The translations under genes were made by a program, and so were the position numbers. DNA of 32,531 bases from a virus, in IMG/VR virus record IMGVR_UViG_3300042453_003460, positions 1-32,531 of that record; one strand, 5' to 3'. Under the pieces are notes generated by a model. The model did not search any database. It was not told the origin of the DNA and was given only the letters and a program-made list of their open reading frames with translations. Below are positions 1 through 7,676 of the stretch, piece by piece (position 1 is the stretch's first letter; the number at the start of each line of letters is the position of its first letter).

Positions 1-4
1 ACAA

Positions 5-928
5 ATGTCTTTTGCTGATCTTAAGAAACAGTCTCGTGCTGGTTCACTGACTGAAAAACTGATCAAACAAGTCGAAAAACTGAATAGTGGAGAAGGTGGT
101 GCTGATGATCGTTTCTGGAAACCCGAAGTAGACAAAGCCGGAAATGGTTACGCAGTCATCCGATTCCTCCCTGCACCCGAAGGATGTGAACTTCCTTGGG
201 CACAAGTTTGGAGTCACGCATTCCAAGGCCCTGGCGGTTGGTACATCGAAAACTCTCTGACGACTCTGGGACAGAAAGATCCTGTGTCCGAACATAATCG
301 TGTTCTGTGGAACTCTGGATCTGATCGTGATAAGGAGATTGCTCGGAAACAGAAACGCAAACTCTCCTACTATGCCAATATCTATGTGGTGAGTGATCCT
401 GCACACCCTGAGAATGAGGGTCGTGTGTTCCTCTATAAGTTCGGTAAGAAGATCTATGACAAGATTACCGAAGCGATGCAACCTCAGTTTGCAGATGAAG
501 AAGCTGTCAATCCTTTTGACTTCTGGACTGGTGCTAACTTCAAACTGAAGATTCGTAAGGTTGAAGGTTACTGGAACTACGATAAGTCGGAGTTTGAGAA
601 GCCTTCTGTTCTTCTGGATGATGATGACAAACTGGAGAAGATCTACAAGAATCTGAATGATCTCAATGAGTTCAGTGCTGCATCAAACTTCAAGTCCTAT
701 GATGAACTGAAGAAGCGTCTGGATTATGTCCTGGGTGCAAAAGTCCCCGCACGACAGGATCCTGAGATCGTTGAAGAGGATGAACAGTGGGAAGCAGAAC
801 GTCGTGGTGAATCCACTCCGAAACGTTCTACTCCTTCCTTTGAGATTGCTCGTCCTGGAGTTCAGGAAGAAGATGATGAAGATGCAGATGATGCTCTGAG
901 TTACTTCCAAAAACTCGCTGAGTCCTGA
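5..928 (+). CDS. gp32: gp32-like single-stranded DNA-binding protein
   Basis: This 307-residue protein matches T4 gp32 (301 aa) in order and length. It has a basic N-terminal self-association segment (about 1-20), an OB-fold core containing NGYAVIRFLP (48-57) and the aromatic/basic stretch KRKLSYYANIYVV (about 117-129), and an acidic C-terminal tail rich in D/E (about 285-300) that in T4 recruits replication proteins. It would coat single-stranded DNA during replication, recombination and repair. The T4 zinc site is not conserved: the His survives (H71), but the T4 Cys positions are S84, D92 and S95 here (DPVS instead of CPVC). The gene starts at ATG position 5, so its promoter and most of its leader lie outside the window. 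It ends just before a terminator hairpin and is convergent with gp53. Confidence 0.95.
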   Translation: MSFADLKKQSRAGSLTEKLIKQVEKLNSGEGGADDRFWKPEVDKAGNGYAVIRFLPAPEGCELPWAQVWSHAFQGPGGWYIENSLTTLGQKDPVSEHNRVLWNSGSDRDKEIARKQKRKLSYYANIYVVSDPAHPENEGRVFLYKFGKKIYDKITEAMQPQFADEEAVNPFDFWTGANFKLKIRKVEGYWNYDKSEFEKPSVLLDDDDKLEKIYKNLNDLNEFSAASNFKSYDELKKRLDYVLGAKVPARQDPEIVEEDEQWEAERRGESTPKRSTPSFEIARPGVQEEDDEDADDALSYFQKLAES

Positions 929-934
929 TAAACT

Positions 935-963
935 AAAAGGAGGGATAAAACCCTCCTTTTTTT
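935..963. terminator. Bidirectional rho-independent terminator between gp32 and gp53
   Basis: Ten-base stem AAAAGGAGGG (935-944) pairs with CCCTCCTTTT (951-960) around the six-base loop ATAAAA. A T-run follows on the plus strand and the A-run at 935-938 gives a T-run on the minus strand. It sits between two convergent genes, so it can stop transcription from both sides. Confidence 0.9.
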
Positions 964-3292
964 ATATTCTCATTATTCTTTCGTTATAAGTTTTCTTCAA
1001 TTTATCATTAATATAGTTCGGATCATCTGCATCATATGTCATAATATTTCTAAGATCAGTTATAATAACAGATAAGTACTCTGGTTTTATAATTAAGAGT
1101 TTTCGTTTATCTTCATTTAGTTTAGATTCATATTCATAATTTGTAATTGGTCTTGCTAATGCAGATCCTGGAATTCTTATAATTGAACTAGTATTTGGAT
1201 CAAAATATTGGAACTCTTCTGTAACTTTTTCCTGCCATTTAGTTCCATCCCATCTCCAAGTTCTCAAATTTTGTGAATAAGTTTCATTAACTTCGACATT
1301 CAATATGTCTTCTGGTGGATCTAATGTAATTGTCGGACCATTAACATAGTTTAGTCCTCCATCAAATATTCTAAATGTAGAAATTCCAGTGTTTGATAAT
1401 TCCACCGTTATAACCGCTTGTCTAGATATAGGAGCATCTGCAATAGTTATTGTTGGTGCAACAGTGTAACCAAATCCAGAGTTTGTAATTGTAATGCTGG
1501 TAACAATACCCGCACTTATGTTTGCTGTTCCAGTAGCTCTTACAGATGGATATGGAGAACCAATAGTAATAGTTGGTGCTTCAGTGTAACCAAAACCCGC
1601 TTGAGTTATAATAATATTACTTACAGATCCATTATTGACTTGAGTTATCCCCTTTGCAGTTGAAGTTAAATTATATTCAAATATTCTATCTAGTGGTCCT
1701 CCTGCAACAACAAATTTTTCTCTATCTGATCTTACAAAAATATCCGATGGAGATTGGAGTCGATCGCCAACAAAGAAAGAGTATGTTAAAACAGCGGTAT
1801 CAATTTGCCAAGAATCCATGTCAAATTCATAGATACTTGAAGTACCCTCACTTGTTACAAATAATTTTGTTCCATCAGAGTTAAAGTTAAATCCCAGGAT
1901 TGCATTATCGCCAGAAATTGTAGTAATATTTAAAGTACGAATCGCAGATCCACTCCTTGTTAGAAGATTCCATGGACCTGAAAGAGTGTACTCTCTAATT
2001 ACATCTGGATTTATAAAGTCCAGAATGAATACCGAAGTTCCATCTGGTTTAAATCTTATTCCACCAGGAGCATTTATAGTAATTTGACTTAGTTTTGAAG
2101 CAGTGGAAAGATCCCATGCTGTTGATAATTCATATGTAACAATTTTATAATCTAATGATAATCCACCAGTGACATACATTAATGTTCCATCTGGTTTAAA
2201 TTCTACACCAGTCGTATAACTAAAGTCGGAACTTACGTCTAGTTGAGCAGCTAAGGAAACCGTAGACACTTTCCAACTCTCAGTTAAATTGTATTGTTTA
2301 ATTTGATTTAATCCTGTAAAACTTGCGGTGTATAGTTTTGCCCCATCTTCTCTAAAGTAGAATCCTTCAACATCATTCCCAACAGCACCACTGGATTGAT
2401 TATTATAAACACCATAAACAACTATTGGAGAAGGTGAAAAGGTTATTGTAGGTGATGTTAAACCATAACCAATTCCACCTACCAAATCTGTTATGGAAAC
2501 AACTTTATCAATATTAATGCCAGTACCTAACGTACAATTTGCAGTTGCTTGAATTGGTGGAGTAGGATCAGAAAAAACTACTTCTGGGGAAAAATTATAT
2601 CCTTGACCACCATTTATAGTAGTAATTCCAGATACTCTAAAATTAGAAATGGAACATGCTGCAGAAGCATTTGATGTGATTGGTGGAGGAGATATATTAA
2701 CAGTCGGAACAGTTTTATAACCTAAACCTGGATTATTAATTTGAACAGATACGATTGTATTTCCTGCGCCAACTACGGGAGTTAAAAAGGCTTGAGTCCC
2801 TGGAATGTAGATTGGTGGAAGAGTTATTCCTGGAGGAATTTCTGTTATATCTTCATATTGGGGAGAATTGTAAAAAGTTTCATCAACTATGAGTCCTCCA
2901 GGAAAAACTTCTCTTCCGAATGAATCGGTGGTAGATATAGTTTCATAATGGTGAATATCATTATAAGCATCTTCTGAACCATACTTGTCCAATAGGTATT
3001 TGTTGAAACTATCCAAATTTAACGGCCATTGATCTTGCAAATTGATGATATTATTAATGGTTAAAATAACCCAATCTAATTCAGGATCTCCATAAATCTT
3101 TTCTGCAATTTGTTCTGGTCTTTCATCTGCAGTAACAATGTAATATTCAAAGGCGGATACTACTGAACCAATATCTTCTCTGAGTTTAGCTCGTTTAAAA
3201 AAGTTCTTTACAATTAAAGTTTCATCATTAGAAACTTGATTTTTTGTTCTATTTAATACTTGTAAATTTGGTAATTCTCTAAAATATGCCAT
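962..3292 (-). CDS. gp53: gp53-like baseplate wedge protein with beta-propeller-like insert
   Basis: The N-terminal ~110 residues have the gp53 signature: a short strand, then ADERPEQIAEKIYGDPELDW (residues about 55-74) and a NNIINLQDQWPL segment, a LysM-like fold in T4. T4 gp53 is 196 aa; this protein is 776 aa. The extra part holds GxGY..xPT repeats (about residues 190, 228, 275, 565, 605 and 638). Between them, at about 295-545, are five or so repeats of the type F(K/R)PDGT.(M/L)(Y/F)V..., each followed by a Y.LS..WD/N pattern, as in YVTN/WD-type propeller blades. The C-terminus (about 675-776) returns to a gp53-like region with RTWRWDGTKWQEKV and LIIKPEYLSVIITDLRNIM. The ATG at 3292 is 2 nt after the gp48-like stop. 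It is last in a minus-strand operon. The core call is secure; the propeller is inferred from repeat pattern. Confidence 0.85.
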   Translation of the reverse strand: MAYFRELPNLQVLNRTKNQVSNDETLIVKNFFKRAKLREDIGSVVSAFEYYIVTADERPEQIAEKIYGDPELDWVILTINNIINLQDQWPLNLDSFNKYLLDKYGSEDAYNDIHHYETISTTDSFGREVFPGGLIVDETFYNSPQYEDITEIPPGITLPPIYIPGTQAFLTPVVGAGNTIVSVQINNPGLGYKTVPTVNISPPPITSNASAACSISNFRVSGITTINGGQGYNFSPEVVFSDPTPPIQATANCTLGTGINIDKVVSITDLVGGIGYGLTSPTITFSPSPIVVYGVYNNQSSGAVGNDVEGFYFREDGAKLYTASFTGLNQIKQYNLTESWKVSTVSLAAQLDVSSDFSYTTGVEFKPDGTLMYVTGGLSLDYKIVTYELSTAWDLSTASKLSQITINAPGGIRFKPDGTSVFILDFINPDVIREYTLSGPWNLLTRSGSAIRTLNITTISGDNAILGFNFNSDGTKLFVTSEGTSSIYEFDMDSWQIDTAVLTYSFFVGDRLQSPSDIFVRSDREKFVVAGGPLDRIFEYNLTSTAKGITQVNNGSVSNIIITQAGFGYTEAPTITIGSPYPSVRATGTANISAGIVTSITITNSGFGYTVAPTITIADAPISRQAVITVELSNTGISTFRIFDGGLNYVNGPTITLDPPEDILNVEVNETYSQNLRTWRWDGTKWQEKVTEEFQYFDPNTSSIIRIPGSALARPITNYEYESKLNEDKRKLLIIKPEYLSVIITDLRNIMTYDADDPNYINDKLKKTYNERIMRI
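1441..1610 (-). repeat. 120-bp-period repeat inside gp53 (GxGY unit)
   Basis: The DNA at 1441-1490 and 1561-1610 is nearly identical over its first ~36 positions, exactly 120 bp (40 codons) apart. Both encode a GFGYT.APTITI unit on the minus strand. More diverged protein-level units occur at both sides of the propeller-like insert. The nucleotide similarity suggests relatively recent duplication or gene conversion. Confidence 0.75.
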
Positions 3293-3294
3293 TT

Positions 3295-4767
3295 TTAGTA
3301 CCCCACTGATCCGTTACTTACAGACGAAAGATCATCTCTTCCACTAAAAATATTATTTGATTGATAATCAGTATCATAAATTGGTTCTAGTTCATTAAAG
3401 GCCATAGTAAAAACTGTTGATACTGGTTGACCCGAATCATAAGCAGCCCAAAGACCTTCTGGTGTGTAATTACAACTAAAAGAAGTTAATGCACAGGTTT
3501 TAAATTTATTTACACCATCAATAGCTTTTGTTCCATTTCTGTATTCCAATCGAAATACATTTGGAGCTCCTAAAAAGAAAGATGCTTGACCAGATTTTCC
3601 TCTTTGTTTTTTTGCTGCCATACCTTGTTTAAAAAATCTTATAATTCTTCTTACCATTGCAGCTTCCTCTGCACTTCTTGGAGAAAGCCTATATGAAAAA
3701 CTGAATGACCTTAACTCTGGTCCACTGAATAATAATTCTAAATTTGAATTTGGAACTATTCCAGCACCTCTTGCAAGAATTGACTCAGATTCGACACCAT
3801 ATCCCTGCATTTTTACCATTTTTGAAGTTACATCAGAAGTTGCTAATGATGCTAACTCTGGACTAATTTTACCGTCTGTCAGTAATTTAAACAGATTACT
3901 AGTTTGCAAGGCTGCGGCTGCAGCCGATTTAAATCCCATTCCCAATATACCGCCTGCCATTCCAGCTACTGCTGCAGTTGCACCCTGACTAGCAACATTT
4001 GTCATGGTATTTGCAGTAACAGCTGCAGCCATATTACTCATTTCATCTCTACCCCAACTTACAGCATTGTTATCTGATACACTTTGGGGCATTGGTAAAA
4101 TAACTGTTCCTATCTTAGATTCTAAGGTGGTATTTTTTTGAATGCCGCTTGCAGCAATTACGAGTCCACCTTGAGACCCTCCACCAAAAAGTGCTTGTTG
4201 ATTTGGTGGTTTATATGAGTACATCGTAATAACAAGATGATCCTGTTGAGGTGTCATTAAATCAACAGGATATTTCATAGGAGTTGCAAATAAATCGCTT
4301 TCATTTGAAAGACCGAAGTTGCCTCCATTTACAGAAACATTTTTAAGTGTTTCAGTAGGATTTAATAAAGCTGATGTTAATATTCCAAAATTTTCTCCAA
4401 TACCACCACCGCCGCTGGTTCCAGATGTTGAATTTGAAGGAGTAACGGATGTTTGTCCTGGAGTTCCGTTTGTAAAACTTTTAGTTGCCCATTGAGGTAA
4501 TTTAGATCCAGAGTTTACTCCACCAACACTATTATATGCTGCCTGAACTGCTACGATTGTTTGTTGATGAAGTTGTGTTTTTTCGGAATCCGCAAATCCT
4601 AATTCAGTCGCAGAAGCATTCCATTTACCATCCTGATAAATTGGTTTTGTTCCTGCAGGTGCATTTTGTTGAATAATTTGTACGTTGCCGGTCTTTAAAT
4701 CGTACTGCAAATTATACGGCACGCCATTTTTTGTTACTAATGGGTTTTTAACGTTTGTGTACGACAC
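3295..4767 (-). CDS. gp48: gp48-like baseplate tail-tube cap protein
   Basis: A 490-residue protein whose C-terminal half resembles T4 gp48 (364 aa): FSFSYRLSPRSAEEAAMVRR (about 353-372), FFLGAPNVFRLEYRNG, then a FKTCALTSFSCNYTPEG region and MAFNELEPIYD near the end. In T4, gp48 caps the baseplate hub and, with gp54, starts tail-tube polymerisation. The N-terminal ~130 residues are Gly/Ser/Thr-rich and low complexity, followed by a segment around 235-290 rich in Ala/Gly. The start is GTG at 4767, placed directly after the TAA of the preceding gene (4768-4770). Strong context support comes from gp53 downstream and gp54 in the divergent operon. gp54-type proteins share the fold, but 5761-6732 fits gp54 better. 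Confidence 0.75.
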   Translation of the reverse strand: MSYTNVKNPLVTKNGVPYNLQYDLKTGNVQIIQQNAPAGTKPIYQDGKWNASATELGFADSEKTQLHQQTIVAVQAAYNSVGGVNSGSKLPQWATKSFTNGTPGQTSVTPSNSTSGTSGGGGIGENFGILTSALLNPTETLKNVSVNGGNFGLSNESDLFATPMKYPVDLMTPQQDHLVITMYSYKPPNQQALFGGGSQGGLVIAASGIQKNTTLESKIGTVILPMPQSVSDNNAVSWGRDEMSNMAAAVTANTMTNVASQGATAAVAGMAGGILGMGFKSAAAAALQTSNLFKLLTDGKISPELASLATSDVTSKMVKMQGYGVESESILARGAGIVPNSNLELLFSGPELRSFSFSYRLSPRSAEEAAMVRRIIRFFKQGMAAKKQRGKSGQASFFLGAPNVFRLEYRNGTKAIDGVNKFKTCALTSFSCNYTPEGLWAAYDSGQPVSTVFTMAFNELEPIYDTDYQSNNIFSGRDDLSSVSNGSVGY

Positions 4768-5292
4768 TTAAGGCTTGCTCCAGGCTTTGTGATTTGGGAA
4801 AGGTTGACCTCTCATATCAACAAATTTTTCAGTGGGTAATGATGCAACGGAGGGCCAATCTTTTTCTGGAACTTTCAAAAATCCTCCAACAACCCCAGAA
4901 AAAAAGTAACGATGAATAGTATTTCGAGGTACACCTACGGTACTGCCTTTATTTATTAGACCTTTTGCGATCCCTTCACGATATTGTCTCCCAACATAAT
5001 GTAAATTAATGCCAATAAAATATCCTTGATTAAAATTAATGTCGGTGATATATGCTAAGGGTTGTCTATCAAAGAATGATAATTTTGGTGTACTCGCTCC
5101 ATAGATGAAAAAATACATTCGTCCAACTTCAATTCCACCAGTATCGGAAAGGTTTATATCATCTTTTTGAAGTTCTCCAAGAACTTGTCTTAATCTTCCA
5201 CTGTACCAATCACCACTGCGATTTTTCTTTCCCGCTTCTCTTACAATCTGATCGCCAATGCCTTTTCCTCTTTCATATGGAACGTCTCTCAT
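4768..5292 (-). CDS. Conserved T4-like virion assembly protein of unknown role
   Basis: A 174-residue protein beginning MRDVPYERGKGIGDQIVREA. It has a central segment GRMYFFIYGASTPKLSFFDR (about 57-76) followed by QPLAYITDIN, GYFIGINLHYVGRQYREGI and a basic region. The pattern of a short beta strand, 'FDRQPL', then 'G(Y/F)(F/L)G(I/L)NLHY' recurs, to my recollection, in structural clusters of T4-like marine phages, but I cannot name its T4 counterpart with confidence (gp2, gp3 or a hub protein are possible). It overlaps the gp4 stop by 4 nt (ATGA) and abuts the gp48-like start, so it is co-translated with morphogenesis genes. No signal peptide or membrane segment is visible. Confidence 0.7.
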   Translation of the reverse strand: MRDVPYERGKGIGDQIVREAGKKNRSGDWYSGRLRQVLGELQKDDINLSDTGGIEVGRMYFFIYGASTPKLSFFDRQPLAYITDINFNQGYFIGINLHYVGRQYREGIAKGLINKGSTVGVPRNTIHRYFFSGVVGGFLKVPEKDWPSVASLPTEKFVDMRGQPFPNHKAWSKP

Positions 5293-5732
5293 ATTCCTAA
5301 ATCCTCCTCGGTCATGATTCGGAATTCATAGTTACGATCTGCACAATATTCTCTTGCTGCTTTCCACTTCGCTTGGTTCTTAACCCAAGTTTGAACCTTG
5401 TAAGCCCATGCCTTTGTTCGTCTTTTAGGATTTTGTTCTGGCATTTCTAGTTCTTTTTTGGGTTTAATTTCTATTACAACTGTTCGTGTATTTCCATCTT
5501 TATCTTTATATTTGACAAAGAAATCTGGGAAATATCTATGAACTTTTCCATCAAGAGGAGATTTATAAGGTATCCAAAATTCTTCTGATTGCCATTGGTT
5601 TACATTTTCATTTAAATCGCAGTACCTCATGAACTTTCGTTCCCACAAAGAACGATAGATAATATTTGTGGGATCACCTTTGTATTTTTTTGGATTTTCT
5701 GGACGATATTTTCCCTTATAACTCATATACAT
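5289..5732 (-). CDS. gp4: gp4-like head completion protein with nuclease-type motif
   Basis: A 147-residue protein close to T4 gp4 (gene 50/4, 150 aa), including YRPENPKKYKGDPTNIIYRS near the start and the SLWERKFMRYCD helix (28-39). It shows a PD-(D/E)XK nuclease pattern: E31, P69-D70 in RYFPDFF, and E88-I-K90 in VVIEIKPK. In T4, gp4 is needed to finish heads so that tails can attach; its biochemical reaction is not settled. It is the first gene of the minus-strand operon, about 20 nt downstream of a TATAAATA late promoter. ATG at 5732 gives MYMSYKGK; the second ATG at 5726 (MSYKGK) is an alternative. Confidence 0.92.
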   Translation of the reverse strand: MYMSYKGKYRPENPKKYKGDPTNIIYRSLWERKFMRYCDLNENVNQWQSEEFWIPYKSPLDGKVHRYFPDFFVKYKDKDGNTRTVVIEIKPKKELEMPEQNPKRRTKAWAYKVQTWVKNQAKWKAAREYCADRNYEFRIMTEEDLGI

Positions 5733-5751
5733 ACTATAGATACCTAAAAAA

Positions 5752-5759
5752 TATTTATA
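5752..5759 (-). promoter_or_regulatory. T4-type late promoter for the gp4 operon
   Basis: The minus strand reads TATAAATA, an exact match to the T4 late promoter -10 consensus (recognised by gp55 sigma with gp33/gp45 in T4). It lies 20 nt upstream of the gp4 ATG and inside the 28-bp gap that separates the divergent gp4 and gp54 genes. Confidence 0.75.
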
Positions 5760-5760
5760 G

Positions 5761-6732
5761 ATGGCTGAACCATTTAGGCCTGATTTTCCTGCAAATCAGT
5801 ACAGAGTAGATCCAATCTACGCAAGGATGACTCTGCCTAGAACTACGAATGATAATCGTTATTCTCTACCCAGTGTAAGAGAACTATTTGGTGAACTATC
5901 TGTAACTAGTCAATTCAAGGTTACACTATTCCTTGGAGATACTAACCCAAAAGAAAATTCGGACTCTGATATTAATGCCTGGTTAATAACTTGTGGAGTT
6001 TTGGGTTCACTTTTGCCAGGCGGAAAAGGATACATAAATGGACTTCGTTATGAATTTATGTGCAATGAAACTGCTCTTCCAGGGGTTTCATTGAGTATGG
6101 CGGAAGAAACTGGGAGTAGACAAGGAATTGTAGAAAGATTTCCAGTCAGAAGAGATTTTCCAGATGTCACTATGACATTTTACGTTGACGCGGAATATGG
6201 GATCATCCGTTTATTTGAAGAATGGATGAATTTCATTAATCCACTTTACAATACTAAAGGTAGATTAATTTCTGGAAATCCCAGAGGTGGTATTGGTCAA
6301 TTTGGTGAGGAACAATTTTTTAGATTTAGATATCCAAACACATACAAGAGAGATATAGCTATTACAAAATTTGAAAGAGATTTTTATATCGATCCAAATA
6401 CCAGAGGTGTAGAGAAGACACCTTCCATGTTGACCTATAAGTTTATTAATGCATTTCCAACTAATGTTACTGCATTGCCAGTAACTTATGAAGGCAGCAC
6501 CATTACGAAAACCACGGTAAGTTTTAACTATGATAGATATGTGATCCTAAATCATTTTGGTACAGGTCAAAATAATTACGAGAATTTAAATACCACAGAA
6601 AATGGAGAAACTGTGAGTTTTGCCAATCCTAGTGTTTCTTGGGCAGGAAATAACACCAATAGTGTTTTCGATAATCCGACATTTGGATTTAATTCTGGAA
6701 TTGACGTTTCACCATCTTTAAAACCACTCTAA
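5761..6732 (+). CDS. gp54: gp54-like baseplate tail-tube initiator
   Basis: A 323-residue protein, the same size as T4 gp54 (320 aa). Diagnostic segments are RYEFMCNETALPGVSLSMAE (about 98-117), ERFPVRRDFPDVTMTFYVDA, GIIRLFEEWMNFINPLY, YPNTYKRDIAITKFERDFYI and NAFPTNVTALPVTYEGSTIT followed by KTTVSFNYDRYVI, the tail-tube fold shared by gp19, gp48 and gp54. It initiates polymerisation of the tail tube on the baseplate hub. The last ~50 residues are Asn/Ser-rich and likely flexible. It is the first gene of the plus-strand baseplate operon. The ATG lies 1 nt from the late promoter element of the opposite strand, and no Shine-Dalgarno sequence is visible. Confidence 0.85.
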   Translation: MAEPFRPDFPANQYRVDPIYARMTLPRTTNDNRYSLPSVRELFGELSVTSQFKVTLFLGDTNPKENSDSDINAWLITCGVLGSLLPGGKGYINGLRYEFMCNETALPGVSLSMAEETGSRQGIVERFPVRRDFPDVTMTFYVDAEYGIIRLFEEWMNFINPLYNTKGRLISGNPRGGIGQFGEEQFFRFRYPNTYKRDIAITKFERDFYIDPNTRGVEKTPSMLTYKFINAFPTNVTALPVTYEGSTITKTTVSFNYDRYVILNHFGTGQNNYENLNTTENGETVSFANPSVSWAGNNTNSVFDNPTFGFNSGIDVSPSLKPL

Positions 6733-6735
6733 ATA
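6728..6735 (+). promoter_or_regulatory. Late promoter motif TCTAAATA before gp26
   Basis: TCTAAATA matches the T4 late consensus TATAAATA at 7 of 8 positions and overlaps the gp54 stop codon (6730-6732). It lies 25 nt before the gp26 ATG. The same octamer occurs before the tail fibre gene (20993-21000), which supports its role. Confidence 0.55.
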
Positions 6736-6759
6736 AATTTAACTGATTACATCATTAAT

Positions 6760-7488
6760 ATGCCATTACCAAAAATTGCGACTCCAACTTATGAACTTGA
6801 GTTGCCATCTACAGGAAAAACGATAAAATACAGACCATTTCTAGTTAAAGAAGAGAAAGTTCTAATTTTAGCTTTAGAAAGTCAAGATGTAAAACAAATT
6901 ACTCTTGCAATCAAATCTGTTTTAAAAGATTGTATCATTACAAAGGGAATCAAAGTAGAAGAATTACCTTCATTTGATATTGAATATATTTTCTTGAATG
7001 TTCGTGGAAAATCAGTAGGAGAATCCATCGATCTGGTAGTAACTTGTTCAGATGACGGTGAAACTGAAGTTCCTGTAAAAGTTTACGTTGATGAAGTTAC
7101 AGTTAAAAAAGATCCAGAACATACTACAGAAATCAGAGTTGATGATAAAATCGTAATTAAAATGAAATATCCATCTTTGGATCAATTTATTAAAAACAAT
7201 TTTGATTTTACTGCACAAGAATCAGTTTCTACGATTGAAAAGTCATTTGATATTATTTCTGCGTGTATTGAATCAATCTTTACCGAAGAAGAAGCTTGGG
7301 CTGCTGCAGATTGCACTAAAAAAGAACTCATTGAATTTATTGAAAGTATGAATGCAGATCAATTTAAGAAGATCGAAAAGTTCTTTGAAACTATGCCCAA
7401 ACTTTCACATACATTTAAGGTAGTGAATCCAAATACTAAAGTTGAAAATGAAGTAACTCTGGAGGGTCTGACAAGTTTTTTCGGCTAA
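6760..7488 (+). CDS. gp26: gp26-like baseplate hub subunit
   Basis: A 242-residue protein of the T4 baseplate gp26 family (T4 gp26 is 208 aa). Recognisable parts are MPLPKIATPTYELELPSTGK (1-20), TIKYRPFLVKEEKVLILALE (about 21-40), and FDIEYIFLNVRGKSVGE. The C-terminal helical part ends in a SHTFKVVNPNTKVENEVTLE segment and LTSFFG. It belongs to the central hub assembly pathway of the baseplate. It is followed after 2 nt by the gp51-like gene, the usual T4 order (26-51). Confidence 0.88.
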   Translation: MPLPKIATPTYELELPSTGKTIKYRPFLVKEEKVLILALESQDVKQITLAIKSVLKDCIITKGIKVEELPSFDIEYIFLNVRGKSVGESIDLVVTCSDDGETEVPVKVYVDEVTVKKDPEHTTEIRVDDKIVIKMKYPSLDQFIKNNFDFTAQESVSTIEKSFDIISACIESIFTEEEAWAAADCTKKELIEFIESMNADQFKKIEKFFETMPKLSHTFKVVNPNTKVENEVTLEGLTSFFG

Positions 7489-7490
7489 TT

Positions 7491-7676
7491 ATGGCTCATA
7501 TTGATCTTGAGTCATATTTCCGTATTAACTTTGCCCTCATGCAGTTCCATAAATACTCTTTGACTGAGATTGAAAACATGATGCCTTGGGAAAGGGATAT
7601 TTACCTTACCTTGTTGAGAATACATATTGAAGAAGAAAACCTAAAGGCACAACAGGCAGCAAATCGTGGCAGTTAG
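7491..7676 (+). CDS. gp51: gp51-like baseplate hub assembly protein (short form)
   Basis: A 61-residue protein containing FRINFALMQFHKYSLTEIEN (about 10-29) followed by MMPWERDIYLTLLRIHIEEE. The helical pattern with a PWER.IY.. core recurs in the short proteins placed after gp26 in cyanophages. T4 gp51 is much longer (249 aa), so the name rests on position and family resemblance. In T4, gp51 acts catalytically in hub assembly and is not in the virion. The stop overlaps the next gene by 11 nt. The position just before tape-measure-like genes is also that of tail assembly chaperones in other phages. Confidence 0.65.
   Translation: MAHIDLESYFRINFALMQFHKYSLTEIENMMPWERDIYLTLLRIHIEEENLKAQQAANRGS

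Noticed and set aside
4768-5292. Assignment of the 174-residue protein as gp2 DNA end protector or gp3 tail completion protein
   Set aside because: The neighbourhood fits a morphogenesis gene, but I cannot match specific motifs to either T4 protein, and its order relative to gp4 differs from T4 gene 2.
7666-7676. The 11-nt overlap of the gp51-like gene and the SleB-like gene as a programmed frameshift, as in other tail assembly chaperone pairs
   Set aside because: No slippery heptamer is visible in the overlap and the second gene has its own GTG start; ordinary overlapping genes are the simpler reading.
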